Assembly (NCBI RefSeq): GCF_010731595.1
Contig: NZ_AP022582.1
Coordinates: forward strand, 5,456,001 to 5,520,000
Source: Mycobacterium seoulense
GTDB lineage: Bacteria > Actinomycetota > Actinomycetes > Mycobacteriales > Mycobacteriaceae
DNA length: 64,000 nt
Reading direction: 5' to 3'
Shown here: in pieces, positions 17,580 through 28,964 of the stretch
How the letters are laid out: the number at the start of each line of letters is the position of its first letter
Numbering within the stretch: the stretch's first letter is position 1
The notes under the pieces: generated by a model
The model's input: only the letters and a program-made list of their open reading frames with translations
Databases searched by the model: none
Told to the model about the DNA's origin: nothing
Translations under genes and position numbers: made by a program

Positions 17580-18806
17580 GTGGAACTGCTTCGCGGAGCC
17601 TTGCGGACCTATGCCTGGGGATCACGCACCGCCTTAGCCGAATTCACCGGGCGTGCGGTCCCGGCCGCCCATCCGGAGGCCGAGCTCTGGTTCGGCGCGC
17701 ACCCGGGCGACCCCGCCTGGCTGGAAACGGATCAGGGCGAGATCTCGCTGCTCGACGCGCTGATCGCCGACCCGGAGGGCGAGCTCGGCCCCGCCGCGCG
17801 CGCCCGCTTCGGAGACGTGCTGCCCTTCCTGGTCAAGGTGCTCGCGGCCGACGAGCCGCTGTCCCTGCAGGCCCACCCCAGCGCGGCGCAGGCCGCGGAG
17901 GGTTATCTGCGCGAGGAGCGGCTGGGGATCCCGCTGACCTCGCCGGTGCGCAATTACCGCGACACCTCGCACAAACCCGAGCTGCTGGTGGCACTGCAGC
18001 CGTTCGAGGCGCTCGCCGGCTTCCGTCAGGTCTCCCGCACGGTCGAGCTGCTGCGTGCCCTGGCCGTCTCCGACCTCGACCCCTTCATCGACCTGCTCAA
18101 CGACCAGTCCGACGCCGACGGCCTGCGCGCGCTGTTCACCACCTGGATCACCGCACCCCAGCCCGACATCGACGTGCTGATCCCCGCCGTGCTCGACGGT
18201 GCGATCCAGTACATCAGCTCCGGGGCAACGGAATTCGCCGGTGAAGTCAAGACGGTGCTGGAACTGGGGGAGCGCTATCCCGGCGACGCCGGGGTGCTGG
18301 CGGCCCTGCTGCTGAACCGCATCATCCTGGCCCCGGGGGAGGCGATCTTCGTGTCGGCCGGCAGCCTGCACACCTACCTGCGAGGCTTCGCGGTCGAGGT
18401 GATGGCCAACTCCGACAACGTGTTACGCGGCGGCCTGACCCCCAAGCACGTCGACGTCCCCGAGCTGCTGCGGGTGCTCGACTTCACCCCGACCACCGAG
18501 GCGCAGGTGCGGCCCCACGTCCGCCGCGAGGGCTTCGGCCTGATCTATGAGACCCCGGCCGACGAGTTCGCGGTCGCGCTGCTCGAGCTCGACGGCGATT
18601 ACCTCGGCCACGAGGTCGACGCCTCGTGCAGCCACGAGGGTCCGCAGATCTTGCTGTGCACCGAGGGTTGCACGACCGTGCACGGCAAGTCCGGGTCGCT
18701 GACGCTGCGCCGGGGGATGGCCGCCTGGGTGGCGGCCGACGACGCCCCGATCCGGCTGGTCGCGCTGGAGCCCACCAAACTGTTCAGGGCGACCGTAGGG
18801 CTGTGA
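17580..18806 (+). CDS. manA: Mannose-6-phosphate isomerase ManA
   Basis: A 408-residue type I phosphomannose isomerase, the same length as Rv3255c. It interconverts fructose-6-P and mannose-6-P. Zinc-site and active-site segments are PLSLQAHPS (Q-x-H), the YRDTSHKPELLVAL glutamate and GSLHTYLRGFAVEVMANSDNVLRGGLTPKHVD. The start is GTG 17580, eight bases after the previous stop. It is the last gene of the pmmA-Rv3256c-manA operon. Confidence 0.95.
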   Translation: MELLRGALRTYAWGSRTALAEFTGRAVPAAHPEAELWFGAHPGDPAWLETDQGEISLLDALIADPEGELGPAARARFGDVLPFLVKVLAADEPLSLQAHPSAAQAAEGYLREERLGIPLTSPVRNYRDTSHKPELLVALQPFEALAGFRQVSRTVELLRALAVSDLDPFIDLLNDQSDADGLRALFTTWITAPQPDIDVLIPAVLDGAIQYISSGATEFAGEVKTVLELGERYPGDAGVLAALLLNRIILAPGEAIFVSAGSLHTYLRGFAVEVMANSDNVLRGGLTPKHVDVPELLRVLDFTPTTEAQVRPHVRREGFGLIYETPADEFAVALLELDGDYLGHEVDASCSHEGPQILLCTEGCTTVHGKSGSLTLRRGMAAWVAADDAPIRLVALEPTKLFRATVGL

Positions 18807-18822
18807 CGGGGCGCCGGCGGTC

Positions 18823-20247
18823 TTATAGTGGCGACCCGCATCGCCCGGCTTCGCCGCGCTCGCGATCGCCACGGGCGGCCCGGCGGCGCTCGCCCAGCCA
18901 CAGCCGCAGGTTGTGCGCGATGGTCCGGCCGACGATGCGCGGCGGCGGGACCATATAGAGGCTGTCGAGCAGCGAGAACCGGCGCAAAAACCATTCCGCC
19001 AGAACCGGATCCGTCTCGGCGGCCCCCAGGAACTGGTCGAACAGCGCGCCCGACGGCCGCCACCACCAGGGGATGGGCCCCTTGGTGTCGGCGTGGTGAA
19101 AGGTCACGTCGCCGATGGCGTTCATGGTCCAGACCGGGAAGGTGGTCTTGGCGGTGGCGCGGCTCAGCTCCGCGGCCAGCTCGTCGTCGGGGGAGGCCAG
19201 CGCGCGCCGCAGGTGACCGGCCTGCAGGGACGTCATCGTCATGCCCTGCCCGAAGGTCGGATTGAAGCTGGCGACGGCGTCGCCGAAGGGGATGATGCCG
19301 GCGGGGAAGCGGTCCAGCTTGTCGTAGCGTCGCCACTTACTGGCCGGAAAGGCGTGGAACGCCGGCTCGCCCAGGGGTTCGGCCTGCCTCAGCGCCACGT
19401 TGACGTGGGCCGGGACCAGCTCTTCGGCCAGGGCCAGCATCTCGGGGAAAGTCCGCGGCGGTTTGGCGTTGGCCACCCCGAAGGTGGTCAGCACCCAGGT
19501 GCCGTCCTCGTAGCACAGCATGCCCAGCCCCAGCGACTTGTCGTGCGAGGCGCCCGCCACCACCACCTTCTCCGCGATCAGTCCGTCCGGGATGCGGAAC
19601 TGCTGGGTGGCGTAGTGGATGCCGATGTCCAGGACGTCTTCCCTGGGCCGCTCGTATCCCCACTGCTCCAACCACACCGGAAGCCGGGTGCCCCGCCCGG
19701 CCGCGTCGACGACGAGGTCCGCCGCGACGAATTCCGGCTCCTCGCCGTCGCCGGGGTCCAGCTGCACCCCGGTCACCCGCCGGCGGGCCGGGTCGAACCG
19801 CGGTTCGGCCACCGAGCGGCGCACCATCGCGACGTTGTCGGTGTGCTGGACTCGTTTGCGCAGCTGCCACTCCAGGTGCGGGCGGCTGGGCACGTACGCG
19901 GTGAATTCGTCGCGCAGGGTGTGCGCCGTCCCGAGCACGTGGCCCGCGGCGCCGAGGTGGATGCAATCGGGGCGGTTCTCCAGGATCGGCACGCCGGCGG
20001 CCACCATGTCTTCCAGCAGCCCGGGGAACAGGCTCTCGAACTCCATTGCGCCGCGGGCCATCAGCATGTGCAGGTGCCGGTCCTGCGGGACCGTCGCCCG
20101 GTTCGACGGCGTGCTCGGCAAGTCGTCGCGTTCGTAGACGGTGACGCGGGAATACGCATCCGAGAGCACCCGCGCGGCGCACAGGCCGGCGATGCTGCCC
20201 CCGATGACCACCGCATGGTCCCTGGTGCTTGCTTTGGTGTCCGGCAT
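18823..20247 (-). CDS. FAD-dependent monooxygenase-like protein
   Basis: A 474-residue flavoprotein. The Rossmann FAD motif is AVVIGGSIAGLCAARVL, the arginine of the dinucleotide site is in VYERDDLP, and the second FAD motif is GIIPFGDAVASFNPTFGQGMTMT. It belongs to the geranylgeranyl-reductase/aromatic-hydroxylase type; the substrate is unknown. The start is ATG 20247. The last 14 codons are made of a dispersed hairpin repeat (18828-18872), so the C-terminus RGDRERGEAGRCGSPL is probably acquired sequence rather than family sequence. It is convergent with manA and divergent from the APC permease. Confidence 0.85.
   Translation of the reverse strand: MPDTKASTRDHAVVIGGSIAGLCAARVLSDAYSRVTVYERDDLPSTPSNRATVPQDRHLHMLMARGAMEFESLFPGLLEDMVAAGVPILENRPDCIHLGAAGHVLGTAHTLRDEFTAYVPSRPHLEWQLRKRVQHTDNVAMVRRSVAEPRFDPARRRVTGVQLDPGDGEEPEFVAADLVVDAAGRGTRLPVWLEQWGYERPREDVLDIGIHYATQQFRIPDGLIAEKVVVAGASHDKSLGLGMLCYEDGTWVLTTFGVANAKPPRTFPEMLALAEELVPAHVNVALRQAEPLGEPAFHAFPASKWRRYDKLDRFPAGIIPFGDAVASFNPTFGQGMTMTSLQAGHLRRALASPDDELAAELSRATAKTTFPVWTMNAIGDVTFHHADTKGPIPWWWRPSGALFDQFLGAAETDPVLAEWFLRRFSLLDSLYMVPPPRIVGRTIAHNLRLWLGERRRAARGDRERGEAGRCGSPL
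18828..18872. repeat. Dispersed 45-bp hairpin repeat, copy inside a gene end
   Basis: On the minus strand the element begins GTGGCGATCGCGAGCGCGGC and ends GATGCGGGTCGCCAC; the ends pair over 7 bases. It matches the tandem copies after lpqB (from 30721) at 41 of 45 positions. It encodes the last residues of the flavoprotein and lies between convergent genes, where it may also act as a terminator. Confidence 0.8.
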
Positions 20248-20310
20248 CTCGGCAGAGTACCCAGTACTGTCCCGGACCAATGGGTCCCAGCAGACGGGAA
20301 AGGGCGGCGG

Positions 20311-21819
20311 ATGGCCAACCGATGGCGGATGAAGTCGGTCGAACAATCGATCGCCGACACCGACGAGCCAGACACCCGGCTACGCAAGGAACTGACCTGG
20401 CTGGACCTGGTCGTTTTCGGGGTCGCGGTGGTGATCGGCGCCGGTATCTTCACGGTGACCGCGTCGACCACCGGCGACATCACCGGCCCGGCGATCTGGA
20501 TCTCGTTCATCATCGCGGCGGTCACCTGCGCGCTGGCGGCACTGTGCTACGCCGAATTCGCCTCGACGCTGCCGGTGGCCGGCAGCGCATACACCTTCTC
20601 CTATGCCACCTTCGGGGAGTTCCTCGCCTGGATCATCGGCTGGAACCTGCTGCTGGAGCTCGCGATCGGCGCGGCGGTCGTGGCCAAGGGGTGGTCCAGC
20701 TACCTGGGCAACGTGTTCGGATTCGCCGGCGGCACTTCCCAGCTCGGCTCGATCAACCTGGACTGGGGCGCGCTGCTGATCGTCGCCGGGGTGGCCACCC
20801 TGATCTCCCTGGGCACCAAGCTGTCGTCGAGGTTCTCCGCCATCATCACCGGCATCAAGGTCTCGGTGGTGCTGCTGGTCGTCGTCGTCGGCGCCTTCTA
20901 CATCAAGGCCTCCAACTTCTCGCCGTTCATCCCCAAGCCCGAATCCGGGCACGAGGCCTCGGGCGTCAACCAGTCGGTGCTGTCGCTGCTGACCGGCGCG
21001 CACAGCAGCCACTACGGCTGGTACGGCGTGCTGGCGGGCGCGTCGATCGTGTTCTTCGCGTTCATCGGGTTCGACATCGTCGCCACCATGGCCGAGGAGA
21101 CCAAGCGGCCCCAGCGCGACGTCCCGCGGGGAATCCTGGCGTCGCTGGCCATCGTGACCGTGCTGTACGTGGCGGTGTCGGTGGTGCTGTCCGGGATGGT
21201 CTCTTACACCCAGCTCAAGACCGCCCCCGGCCACAAGCCGGCGAACCTGGCCACGGCGTTCACGGCGAACGGGATCCACTGGGCCAGCAAGATCATCGCG
21301 ATCGGCGCGTTGGCCGGGCTGACCACCGTCGTGATGGTGCTGATGCTCGGCCAGTGCCGGGTGCTATTCGCCATGGCGCGCGACGGGCTGTTACCGCGGC
21401 AGCTGGCGAAGACCGGCGCGCGTGGGACCCCGGTCCGGATCACCGTGCTCGTCGCGGTGGTGGTGGCCGCGACGGCGTCGGTGTTCCCGATCGCCAAGCT
21501 CGAGGAGATGGTCAACGTCGGAACGTTGTTCGCGTTCGTCCTGGTCTCGGCCGGCGTGATGGTGCTGCGCCGGACCCGTCCGGACCTGGAGCGCGGCTTC
21601 CGGGCCCCGTGGGTGCCGGTGCTGCCGATCGCCTCGATCTGCGCCTGTGTGTGGCTGATGGTCAACCTCACCGCGCTGACCTGGGTGCGGTTCGGCGTCT
21701 GGCTGGTGGTGGGCACCGCGATCTACGTCGGTTACGGATACCGGCACTCCGTGCAGGGCCGTCGCGAGGCGGAGGGGATCCAACCGCCCGCGCGGGCCGA
21801 ACCCGACACCGTGCCCTAG
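20311..21819 (+). CDS. APC-family cationic amino acid permease (Rv3253c homologue)
   Basis: A 502-residue integral membrane protein with about 12 transmembrane helices and a short basic N-terminus. The APC signature GVAVVIGAGIFTVTA marks TM1, and AFIGFDIVATMAEETKRPQRDVPRGI is the conserved TM6-7 region of the cationic amino-acid transporter subfamily. The predicted role is amino-acid/proton uptake at the plasma membrane. The start is ATG 20311. It is followed 98 bases later by alkB but separated from it by a palindrome and probable promoter. Confidence 0.9.
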   Translation: MANRWRMKSVEQSIADTDEPDTRLRKELTWLDLVVFGVAVVIGAGIFTVTASTTGDITGPAIWISFIIAAVTCALAALCYAEFASTLPVAGSAYTFSYATFGEFLAWIIGWNLLLELAIGAAVVAKGWSSYLGNVFGFAGGTSQLGSINLDWGALLIVAGVATLISLGTKLSSRFSAIITGIKVSVVLLVVVVGAFYIKASNFSPFIPKPESGHEASGVNQSVLSLLTGAHSSHYGWYGVLAGASIVFFAFIGFDIVATMAEETKRPQRDVPRGILASLAIVTVLYVAVSVVLSGMVSYTQLKTAPGHKPANLATAFTANGIHWASKIIAIGALAGLTTVVMVLMLGQCRVLFAMARDGLLPRQLAKTGARGTPVRITVLVAVVVAATASVFPIAKLEEMVNVGTLFAFVLVSAGVMVLRRTRPDLERGFRAPWVPVLPIASICACVWLMVNLTALTWVRFGVWLVVGTAIYVGYGYRHSVQGRREAEGIQPPARAEPDTVP

Positions 21820-21837
21820 AACTCCTTTACAAAACCA

Positions 21838-21861
21838 CGTCTTGTGTCTAGACACGAGACG
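21838..21861. promoter_or_regulatory. 24-bp near-perfect palindrome, candidate TetR operator of alkB
   Basis: CGTCTTGTGTCT is followed directly by AGACACGAGACG; the two 12-base halves are reverse complements with one mismatch. It lies 56 bases before the alkB start and 18 bases after the permease stop. The alkB operon ends in a TetR-family regulator (23499-24149), the obvious candidate to bind here. Palindrome seen; regulator assignment inferred. Confidence 0.6.
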
Positions 21862-21917
21862 CTATGGGCGATATTGTCAACCTCAAGCGTGGTGTGACTC
21901 ACAAGGAGGTTTGGCAT

Positions 21918-23153
21918 ATGACGACATTGAGGCCGCAATCGGACGTCGCGGAGGCGCCCGTCTGGCGGGACAAGAAGCGCCGGCTCTGGCTGATGGGGCT
22001 GATCGCCCCCACGGCGCTGTTCGTCATGCTGCCGATCACCTGGGCGCTCAACCAGCTCGGCTGGCACGTCGCCGCGCAGGTGCCGCTGTGGATCGGGCCC
22101 ATCCTGCTCTACGTCCTGCTGCCGATCCTCGACCTGCGGTTCGGGCCCGACGGGCAGAACCCGCCCGACGAGGTGATGGAGCAGCTCGAGAACGACAAGT
22201 ACTACCGCTACTGCACCTACATCTACGTTCCGTTCCAGTACCTCAGCGTGATCATGGGTGCCTACCTCTTCACCGCCTCCGACCTGCACTGGCTCGGCTT
22301 TGACGGCGCGCTGGGCTGGGCGGGCAAGCTGGGCGTGGCGCTGTCGGTCGGCGTGCTCGGCGGCGTCGGCATCAACACCGCGCACGAGATGGGCCACAAG
22401 AAGGACTCGCTGGAACGGTGGCTGTCCAAGATCACCCTGGCGCAGACCTGCTACGGCCACTTCTACATCGAGCACAATCGCGGCCACCACGTGCGCGTCT
22501 CGACCCCGGAGGACCCGGCGTCGGCCCGCTTCGGCGAGACGTTCTGGGAGTTCCTGCCGCGCAGCGTCTTTGGCAGCCTGCGCTCGTCGCTGCGGCTGGA
22601 AGCGCAACGCATACGCCGGCAGGGCTCGAGCCCCTGGAATCCCAAGACGTATCTGTCCAACGACGTGCTCAACGCCTGGCTGATGTCGGTCGTGCTGTGG
22701 GGCGTGCTGATCGGGGTCTTCGGTACGGCGCTCATCCCGTTCGTGATCATCCAGGCCGTCTTCGGTTTCAGCCTGCTCGAGGCCGTCAACTACCTGGAGC
22801 ACTACGGGCTGCTGCGGCAGCAGAACGCCAACGGCCGCTACGAGCGCTGCGCCCCGGTGCACAGCTGGAATTCCGACCACATCGTCACCAACCTGTTCCT
22901 GTACCACCTGCAGCGGCACAGTGATCACCACGCCAACCCCACCCGGCGGTACCAGACCCTGCGCAGCATGACAGGCGCGCCCAACCTGCCCAGCGGATAC
23001 GCGTCGATGATCTCGCTGACCTACTTCCCGCCACTGTGGCGCAAGGTGATGGACCATCGGGTGCTGGCGCACTACGAGGGCGACATCACCAAGGTCAACA
23101 TCCAGCCGCGGATGCGAGACAAGCTGCTGGCGCGCTACGGGGTGCCGGCATGA
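21918..23153 (+). CDS. alkB: Alkane 1-monooxygenase AlkB
   Basis: A 411-residue integral-membrane di-iron hydroxylase that omega-hydroxylates medium- and long-chain alkanes. Membrane helices occur around residues 24-45, 54-72, 105-122 and 138-153. The histidine boxes are H156-EMG-H160, E185-H186-NRG-H190-H191 and LQRHSDHH near 332. NYLEHYGL, typical of AlkB, is also present. The start ATG 21918 has an ideal AAGGAGGT at 21903-21910. The stop overlaps rubA as ATGA. Confidence 0.96.
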   Translation: MTTLRPQSDVAEAPVWRDKKRRLWLMGLIAPTALFVMLPITWALNQLGWHVAAQVPLWIGPILLYVLLPILDLRFGPDGQNPPDEVMEQLENDKYYRYCTYIYVPFQYLSVIMGAYLFTASDLHWLGFDGALGWAGKLGVALSVGVLGGVGINTAHEMGHKKDSLERWLSKITLAQTCYGHFYIEHNRGHHVRVSTPEDPASARFGETFWEFLPRSVFGSLRSSLRLEAQRIRRQGSSPWNPKTYLSNDVLNAWLMSVVLWGVLIGVFGTALIPFVIIQAVFGFSLLEAVNYLEHYGLLRQQNANGRYERCAPVHSWNSDHIVTNLFLYHLQRHSDHHANPTRRYQTLRSMTGAPNLPSGYASMISLTYFPPLWRKVMDHRVLAHYEGDITKVNIQPRMRDKLLARYGVPA

Positions 23154-23323
23154 CCACCTACCGCTGCCCCGGCTGCGACTACACCTACGACGAAGCGAAA
23201 GGCGATCCGCGGGAAGGCTTTCCCGCGGGCACGCCCTTCAGCGACATCCCCGACGACTGGTGCTGCCCCGACTGTGCGGTGCGCGAGAAGGTCGATTTCG
23301 AGAATTCAGGAGTGAACCGGTGA
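23150..23323 (+). CDS. rubA: Rubredoxin RubA (AlkG1-type)
   Basis: A 57-residue rubredoxin with two iron-binding pairs, CPGC and CPDC. After the second pair it reads AVREK, carrying the extra arginine that marks AlkG1-type rubredoxins, which in other alkane degraders do not pass electrons efficiently to AlkB. Its role is therefore less certain than that of RubB. It overlaps alkB upstream and rubB downstream by 4 bases each. Confidence 0.94.
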   Translation: MTTYRCPGCDYTYDEAKGDPREGFPAGTPFSDIPDDWCCPDCAVREKVDFENSGVNR

Positions 23324-23502
23324 GCGACTACAGGCTCTTCATCTGCGTGCAGTGCGGATTCGAGTACGACGAGGCCAAGGGCTGGCCCGAGGACGGCATC
23401 GCCCCCGGCACCCGCTGGGACGACGTTCCCGACGACTGGAGCTGCCCGGACTGCGGCGCGGCGAAATCCGACTTCGAGATGGTCGAGATAGCCCGGGCGT
23501 GA
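23320..23502 (+). CDS. rubB: Rubredoxin RubB (AlkG2-type)
   Basis: A 60-residue rubredoxin. Cysteine pairs CVQC and CPDC coordinate one iron, and [11 protein letters not shown] without the extra arginine is the AlkG2-type that supplies electrons to AlkB. The start GTG overlaps the rubA stop as GTGA, and its own stop overlaps the following tetR in the same way. Confidence 0.94.
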   Translation: MSDYRLFICVQCGFEYDEAKGWPEDGIAPGTRWDDVPDDWSCPDCGAAKSDFEMVEIARA

Positions 23503-24149
23503 TCGGCACCAACGGCGTGGCCCAAGCGGCTATTGTCGCGCCTGTGAAGCGGATGCAGTACGCCGAGGCGTCGCGCGTCCTGTTGCGCGACTCGGTGCTG
23601 GATGCGATGCGGGAGCTGCTGGGAAGCCGGGACTGGTCCGCGATCACGCTGGCCGACGTGGCCCGCGCCGCGGGCATCAGCCGGCAGACCATCTACAACG
23701 AGTTCGGCTCGCGGCAGGGGCTGGCGCAGGGGTATGCCCTGCGCCTGGCCGACCGGCTGGTCGACACCGTCCATGCCGCGATCGACGCCAACGTCGGCAA
23801 CATCTACGAGGCGTTCCTGCAAGGCTTCCGCGACTTCTTCGCGGAGTCGGCGGCGGACCCGCTGGTGATCTCCCTGCTGACCGGAGTCGCCAAGCCGGAC
23901 CTGCTGCAGATCATCACCACCGACAGCGGACCCATCATCACGCGGGCGTCGGATCGGCTCGGCGCGGCCTTCACCCAGAGCTGGGTGGCCACCAGTGACA
24001 AGGACGCCGGCGTGCTGGCGCGGGCCATCGTGCGGCTGGCGATGAGCTACGTGTCGATGCCGCCCGAGGCCGACCACGACGTGGCGGCCGACCTGGCGCG
24101 GCTGATGACGCCGTTCGCCGAGCGTCACGGCGTGGTCAACGTCCCCTGA
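23499..24149 (+). CDS. TetR-family regulator of the alkane operon (Rv3249c homologue)
   Basis: About 216 residues with an N-terminal TetR helix-turn-helix ([43 protein letters not shown]) and a helical ligand domain. The GTG at 23499 overlaps rubB as GTGA; ATG 23553 is an alternative start with no loss of the DNA-binding domain. As the last gene of alkB-rubA-rubB it probably autoregulates the operon through the 24-bp palindrome at 21838, with an alkane or fatty-acid derivative as inducer (inference). Confidence 0.9.
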   Translation: MIGTNGVAQAAIVAPVKRMQYAEASRVLLRDSVLDAMRELLGSRDWSAITLADVARAAGISRQTIYNEFGSRQGLAQGYALRLADRLVDTVHAAIDANVGNIYEAFLQGFRDFFAESAADPLVISLLTGVAKPDLLQIITTDSGPIITRASDRLGAAFTQSWVATSDKDAGVLARAIVRLAMSYVSMPPEADHDVAADLARLMTPFAERHGVVNVP

Positions 24150-24245
24150 CGCCCTGCGGCGGCCGCCGACTACAGTGGCGCAAGAGCGCATACCTAAGCT
24201 AAGTAATCGCTGGGAACCCAAGCCGTAGTAAGGAATGAGACTTTT

Positions 24246-25718
<1,473 letters not shown>

Positions 25719-25734
25719 GCCCGCTTTGGCCGAA

Positions 25735-25752
25735 CGCCCGGCCCGCCGGGCG
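25735..25752 (+). terminator. GC hairpin between sahH and tmk
   Basis: CGCCCGG and CCGGGCG form a perfect 7-bp stem around a 4-base loop, 17 bases after the sahH stop. There is no U-tract, so it may be a weak terminator or merely a processing structure in a sahH-tmk transcript. Confidence 0.35.
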
Positions 25753-25778
25753 CTCGGCGGCCCGATAGGCTCGGCGCC

Positions 25779-26468
25779 GTGCTGATCGCGATCGAAGGGG
25801 TCGACGGCGCGGGCAAGCGGACGCTGTCCGAGGGCCTGCGCAAGGCCTTCGAGGCGGCTGGGAAGTCCGTGGCGATCCTGGCCTTCCCGCGCTACGGCAA
25901 ATCGGTGACCGCCGACGTCGCGGCCGAGGCCCTGCACGGCGAGCACGGTGACCTCGCGTCATCGGTCTACGCGATGGCGATGCTGTTCGCGCTCGACCGC
26001 GCGGGCGCCGTCGACGACATCGAGGCGCTGCGCCGCGACCGCGACGTGGTGATCCTGGATCGCTACGTCGCATCCAACGCCGCCTACAGCGCCGCGCGCC
26101 TGCACGAGGACGCGGCCGGCGCGGCGGCCGCCTGGGTGCTCGAGCTCGAGTACCGCCGGCTGCGGTTGCCCGCGCCCGACTGGCAGGTGCTGCTCGCGGT
26201 GCCCGCGGAGCTGGCCGGGCAGCGCGCGCGCGGCCGCGCGCAGTCCGACCCCGGGCGGGCACGCGACAGCTACGAACGGGACGCCGAACTGCAGCTGCGC
26301 ACCGGCGCCGTCTACGCGGAGCTGGCCGCCGCGGGCTGGGGCGGGCCGTGGCTGGTCGCCGGCGCGGACGTCGATCCGGGCCGGCTGGCCGCCACCCTCA
26401 TCGGCGCCAAGGACGTCCCCGCGACCGTCCGGGAGGGCACGCCGGGGGCGCCGGACAGGGGTTTTTGA
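25779..26468 (+). CDS. tmk: Thymidylate kinase Tmk
   Basis: A 229-residue dTMP kinase of the P-loop fold. The Walker A is IEGVDGAGKRT, the substrate motif is LDRYVASNAAYSAAR and the lid region contains RARGRAQSDPGRARDSYERD. It makes dTDP for DNA synthesis. The product is about 15 residues longer at the C-terminus than the 214-residue M. tuberculosis enzyme. The start is GTG 25779. Confidence 0.94.
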   Translation: MLIAIEGVDGAGKRTLSEGLRKAFEAAGKSVAILAFPRYGKSVTADVAAEALHGEHGDLASSVYAMAMLFALDRAGAVDDIEALRRDRDVVILDRYVASNAAYSAARLHEDAAGAAAAWVLELEYRRLRLPAPDWQVLLAVPAELAGQRARGRAQSDPGRARDSYERDAELQLRTGAVYAELAAAGWGGPWLVAGADVDPGRLAATLIGAKDVPATVREGTPGAPDRGF

Positions 26469-26548
26469 CCGGATTTGCATCCATATTTGCGGCTCTGCGC
26501 ACGAAACGCCCGTGTGGCGCGCCGGGTTTGTCCCGTTCTGGTGACACC

Positions 26549-27235
26549 ATGGACTCCATGAGGCAAAGGATTTTGGTCGTCGATGACGACGCTTCGCTGG
26601 CCGAGATGCTCACCATCGTGTTGCGTGGGGAGGGTTTCGACACCGCGGTCATCGGTGACGGCACCCAGGCCCTGACTGCGGTGCGCGAACTGCGCCCCGA
26701 TCTGGTGTTGTTGGACCTGATGCTGCCGGGCATGAACGGCATCGACGTGTGCCGCGTGCTGCGCGCCGACTCCGGTGTGCCGATCGTGATGCTGACCGCC
26801 AAGACCGACACCGTGGACGTGGTGTTGGGCCTGGAGTCGGGCGCCGACGACTACATCATGAAGCCGTTCAAGCCCAAGGAGCTGGTCGCCCGGGTGCGGG
26901 CCCGGCTGCGGCGCAACGACGACGAGCCCGCCGAGATGCTCTCCATCGCCGACGTCGAGATCGACGTGCCGGCGCACAAGGTGACCCGCAACGGCGAGCA
27001 GATCTCCCTGACGCCGCTCGAGTTCGACCTGCTGGTCGCGTTGGCGCGCAAACCGCGGCAGGTGTTTACTCGTGATGTGCTGCTCGAACAGGTGTGGGGC
27101 TACCGGCACCCGGCGGATACCCGCCTGGTGAACGTGCACGTCCAGCGTCTGCGGGCCAAGGTTGAGAAGGATCCCGAAAACCCGACCGTGGTGTTGACCG
27201 TTCGAGGAGTGGGTTACAAGGCCGGACCTCCGTGA
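26549..27235 (+). CDS. mtrA: Response regulator MtrA
   Basis: A 228-residue OmpR/PhoB-type regulator, almost identical to M. tuberculosis MtrA. The receiver domain (1-115) has the acidic pocket VVDDD and phospho-acceptor Asp56 in [10 protein letters not shown]; the winged-helix domain (130-228) ends in [12 protein letters not shown]. It is essential and couples cell-cycle, cell-wall hydrolase and osmotic responses. The ATG at 26549 (MDSMRQRI) is the family start. It is followed 43 bases later by its kinase mtrB. Confidence 0.97.
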   Translation: MDSMRQRILVVDDDASLAEMLTIVLRGEGFDTAVIGDGTQALTAVRELRPDLVLLDLMLPGMNGIDVCRVLRADSGVPIVMLTAKTDTVDVVLGLESGADDYIMKPFKPKELVARVRARLRRNDDEPAEMLSIADVEIDVPAHKVTRNGEQISLTPLEFDLLVALARKPRQVFTRDVLLEQVWGYRHPADTRLVNVHVQRLRAKVEKDPENPTVVLTVRGVGYKAGPP

Positions 27236-27278
27236 TCCGCGGGCGCCGTCTAGTTCGTCGTGGGGGAGGGCGCCGGCG

Positions 27279-28964
27279 GTGATTTGGGGCTCCCGGCGAC
27301 GCACTCGGAGCCGTTGGGGGCGCTCCGGCCCCATGACCCGCGGCATCGGTGCGGTGAGTCGAGTCGTTGCCGTGGCCTGGCGCCGGTCGTTGCAGCTGCG
27401 TGTCGTCGCGCTGACGCTCGGAATGTCCCTGGCGGTAATCCTGGCGCTCGGCTTCGTGTTGACCTCTCAGGTCACCAATCGTGTGCTCGACGTCAAGGTC
27501 AAGGCCGGCATCGAGCAGATCGAGCGGGCGCGCACCACCGTCGGCGGGATCGTCAGCGGCGAGGAGACGCGCTCGCTGGACAGCAGCCTTCAGCTGGCCC
27601 GCAACACGCTGACCTCCAAGACCGACCCCGCGTCGGGCGCCGGGCTCGCCGGCGCGTTCGACGCGGTGCTGATCGTGCCCGGCGACGGGCCGCGCGCGGC
27701 GACCGCGGCCGGCCCCGTCGACCAGGTGCCCAATTCGCTGCGCGGCTTCGTCAAGGCCGGGCAGGCGTCCTACCAGTACGCCACGGTGCACACCGACGGC
27801 TTCTCCGGCCCCGCGCTGGTCATGGGCACGCCGGCGTCGTCGCAGGTGGCCAACCTGGAGCTGTACCTCATCTTCCCGCTGAAGAACGAGCAGGCCACCA
27901 TCACGTTGGTCCGCGGCACCATGATCACCGGCGGCGCGGTGCTGCTGGTGCTGCTCGCCGGGATCGCGCTGCTGGTCTCCCGCCAGGTGGTGGTGCCGGT
28001 GCGGTCGGCGTCGCGGATCGCCGAACGGTTCGCCGAGGGGCACCTGTCCGAACGGATGCCGGTGCGCGGCGAGGACGACATGGCCCGGTTGGCGGTGTCC
28101 TTCAACGACATGGCCGAAAGCCTGTCCCGCCAGATCACCCAGCTCGAGGAGTTCGGCAACCTGCAGCGCCGGTTCACCTCCGACGTCAGCCATGAATTGC
28201 GCACCCCGTTGACCACCGTGCGGATGGCCGCCGACCTCATCTATGACCACAGCGCCGACCTCGATCCCACGCTGGCGCGGTCCACCGAGTTGATGGTCAA
28301 CGAGCTGGACCGGTTCGAGTCGCTGCTCAACGACCTGCTGGAAATCTCGCGGCACGACGCCGGGGTGGCCGAGCTGTCCGTCGAGGCGGTGGATCTGCGC
28401 ACCACCGTGCAGAGCGCGCTGAGCAACGTGGGCCACCTGGCCGAAGACGCCGGCATCGAGCTGCTCGTCGACCTGCCGGAAGAGGAGGTGATCGCCGAGG
28501 TCGACACCCGGCGGGTGGAGCGGATTCTGCGCAACCTGATCGCCAACGCCATCGACCACGCCGAACACAAGCCCGTGCAGATCCGGATGGGCGCCGACGA
28601 GGACACCGTGGCCGTCACCGTCCGCGATTACGGGGTGGGGCTGCGGCCCGGCGAGGAGAAGCTGGTGTTCAGCCGGTTCTGGCGGGCCGACCCGTCGCGG
28701 GTGCGCCGGTCCGGGGGCACCGGGCTGGGCCTGGCGATCAGCGTGGAGGACGCCCGCCTGCACCAGGGCCGGCTGGAGGCGTGGGGCGAGCCCGGGGAGG
28801 GCTCGTGCTTCCGGCTGACGCTTCCCCTGGTGCGCGGCCACAAGGTCACCACCAGCCCGCTGCCCATGAAGCCCATCCCGCCCACCGCCACAGGGAGTGC
28901 GACGGGCCCGCAACAAACCAAAGACCGGTCGCGGCAACGTGAGCACGCCGAGCGGAGCGGGTGA
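27279..28964 (+). CDS. mtrB: Sensor histidine kinase MtrB
   Basis: A 561-residue membrane kinase. TM1 (about 40-60) is followed by an extracytoplasmic sensor region, TM2 (about 210-232), a HAMP domain, the HisKA motif [10 protein letters not shown] with phospho-His near 304, and the HATPase with N, G1 ([10 protein letters not shown]) and G2 (GGTGLGLAI) boxes. It phosphorylates MtrA. The GTG start at 27279 gives VIWGSRRR, matching the known N-terminus. The stop overlaps lpqB as TGATG. Confidence 0.97.
   Translation: MIWGSRRRTRSRWGRSGPMTRGIGAVSRVVAVAWRRSLQLRVVALTLGMSLAVILALGFVLTSQVTNRVLDVKVKAGIEQIERARTTVGGIVSGEETRSLDSSLQLARNTLTSKTDPASGAGLAGAFDAVLIVPGDGPRAATAAGPVDQVPNSLRGFVKAGQASYQYATVHTDGFSGPALVMGTPASSQVANLELYLIFPLKNEQATITLVRGTMITGGAVLLVLLAGIALLVSRQVVVPVRSASRIAERFAEGHLSERMPVRGEDDMARLAVSFNDMAESLSRQITQLEEFGNLQRRFTSDVSHELRTPLTTVRMAADLIYDHSADLDPTLARSTELMVNELDRFESLLNDLLEISRHDAGVAELSVEAVDLRTTVQSALSNVGHLAEDAGIELLVDLPEEEVIAEVDTRRVERILRNLIANAIDHAEHKPVQIRMGADEDTVAVTVRDYGVGLRPGEEKLVFSRFWRADPSRVRRSGGTGLGLAISVEDARLHQGRLEAWGEPGEGSCFRLTLPLVRGHKVTTSPLPMKPIPPTATGSATGPQQTKDRSRQREHAERSG

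Noticed and set aside
24150..24245. A possible SAH riboswitch before sahH
   Set aside because: The 96-base leader shows no recognisable paired arms or conserved core of the SAH riboswitch.
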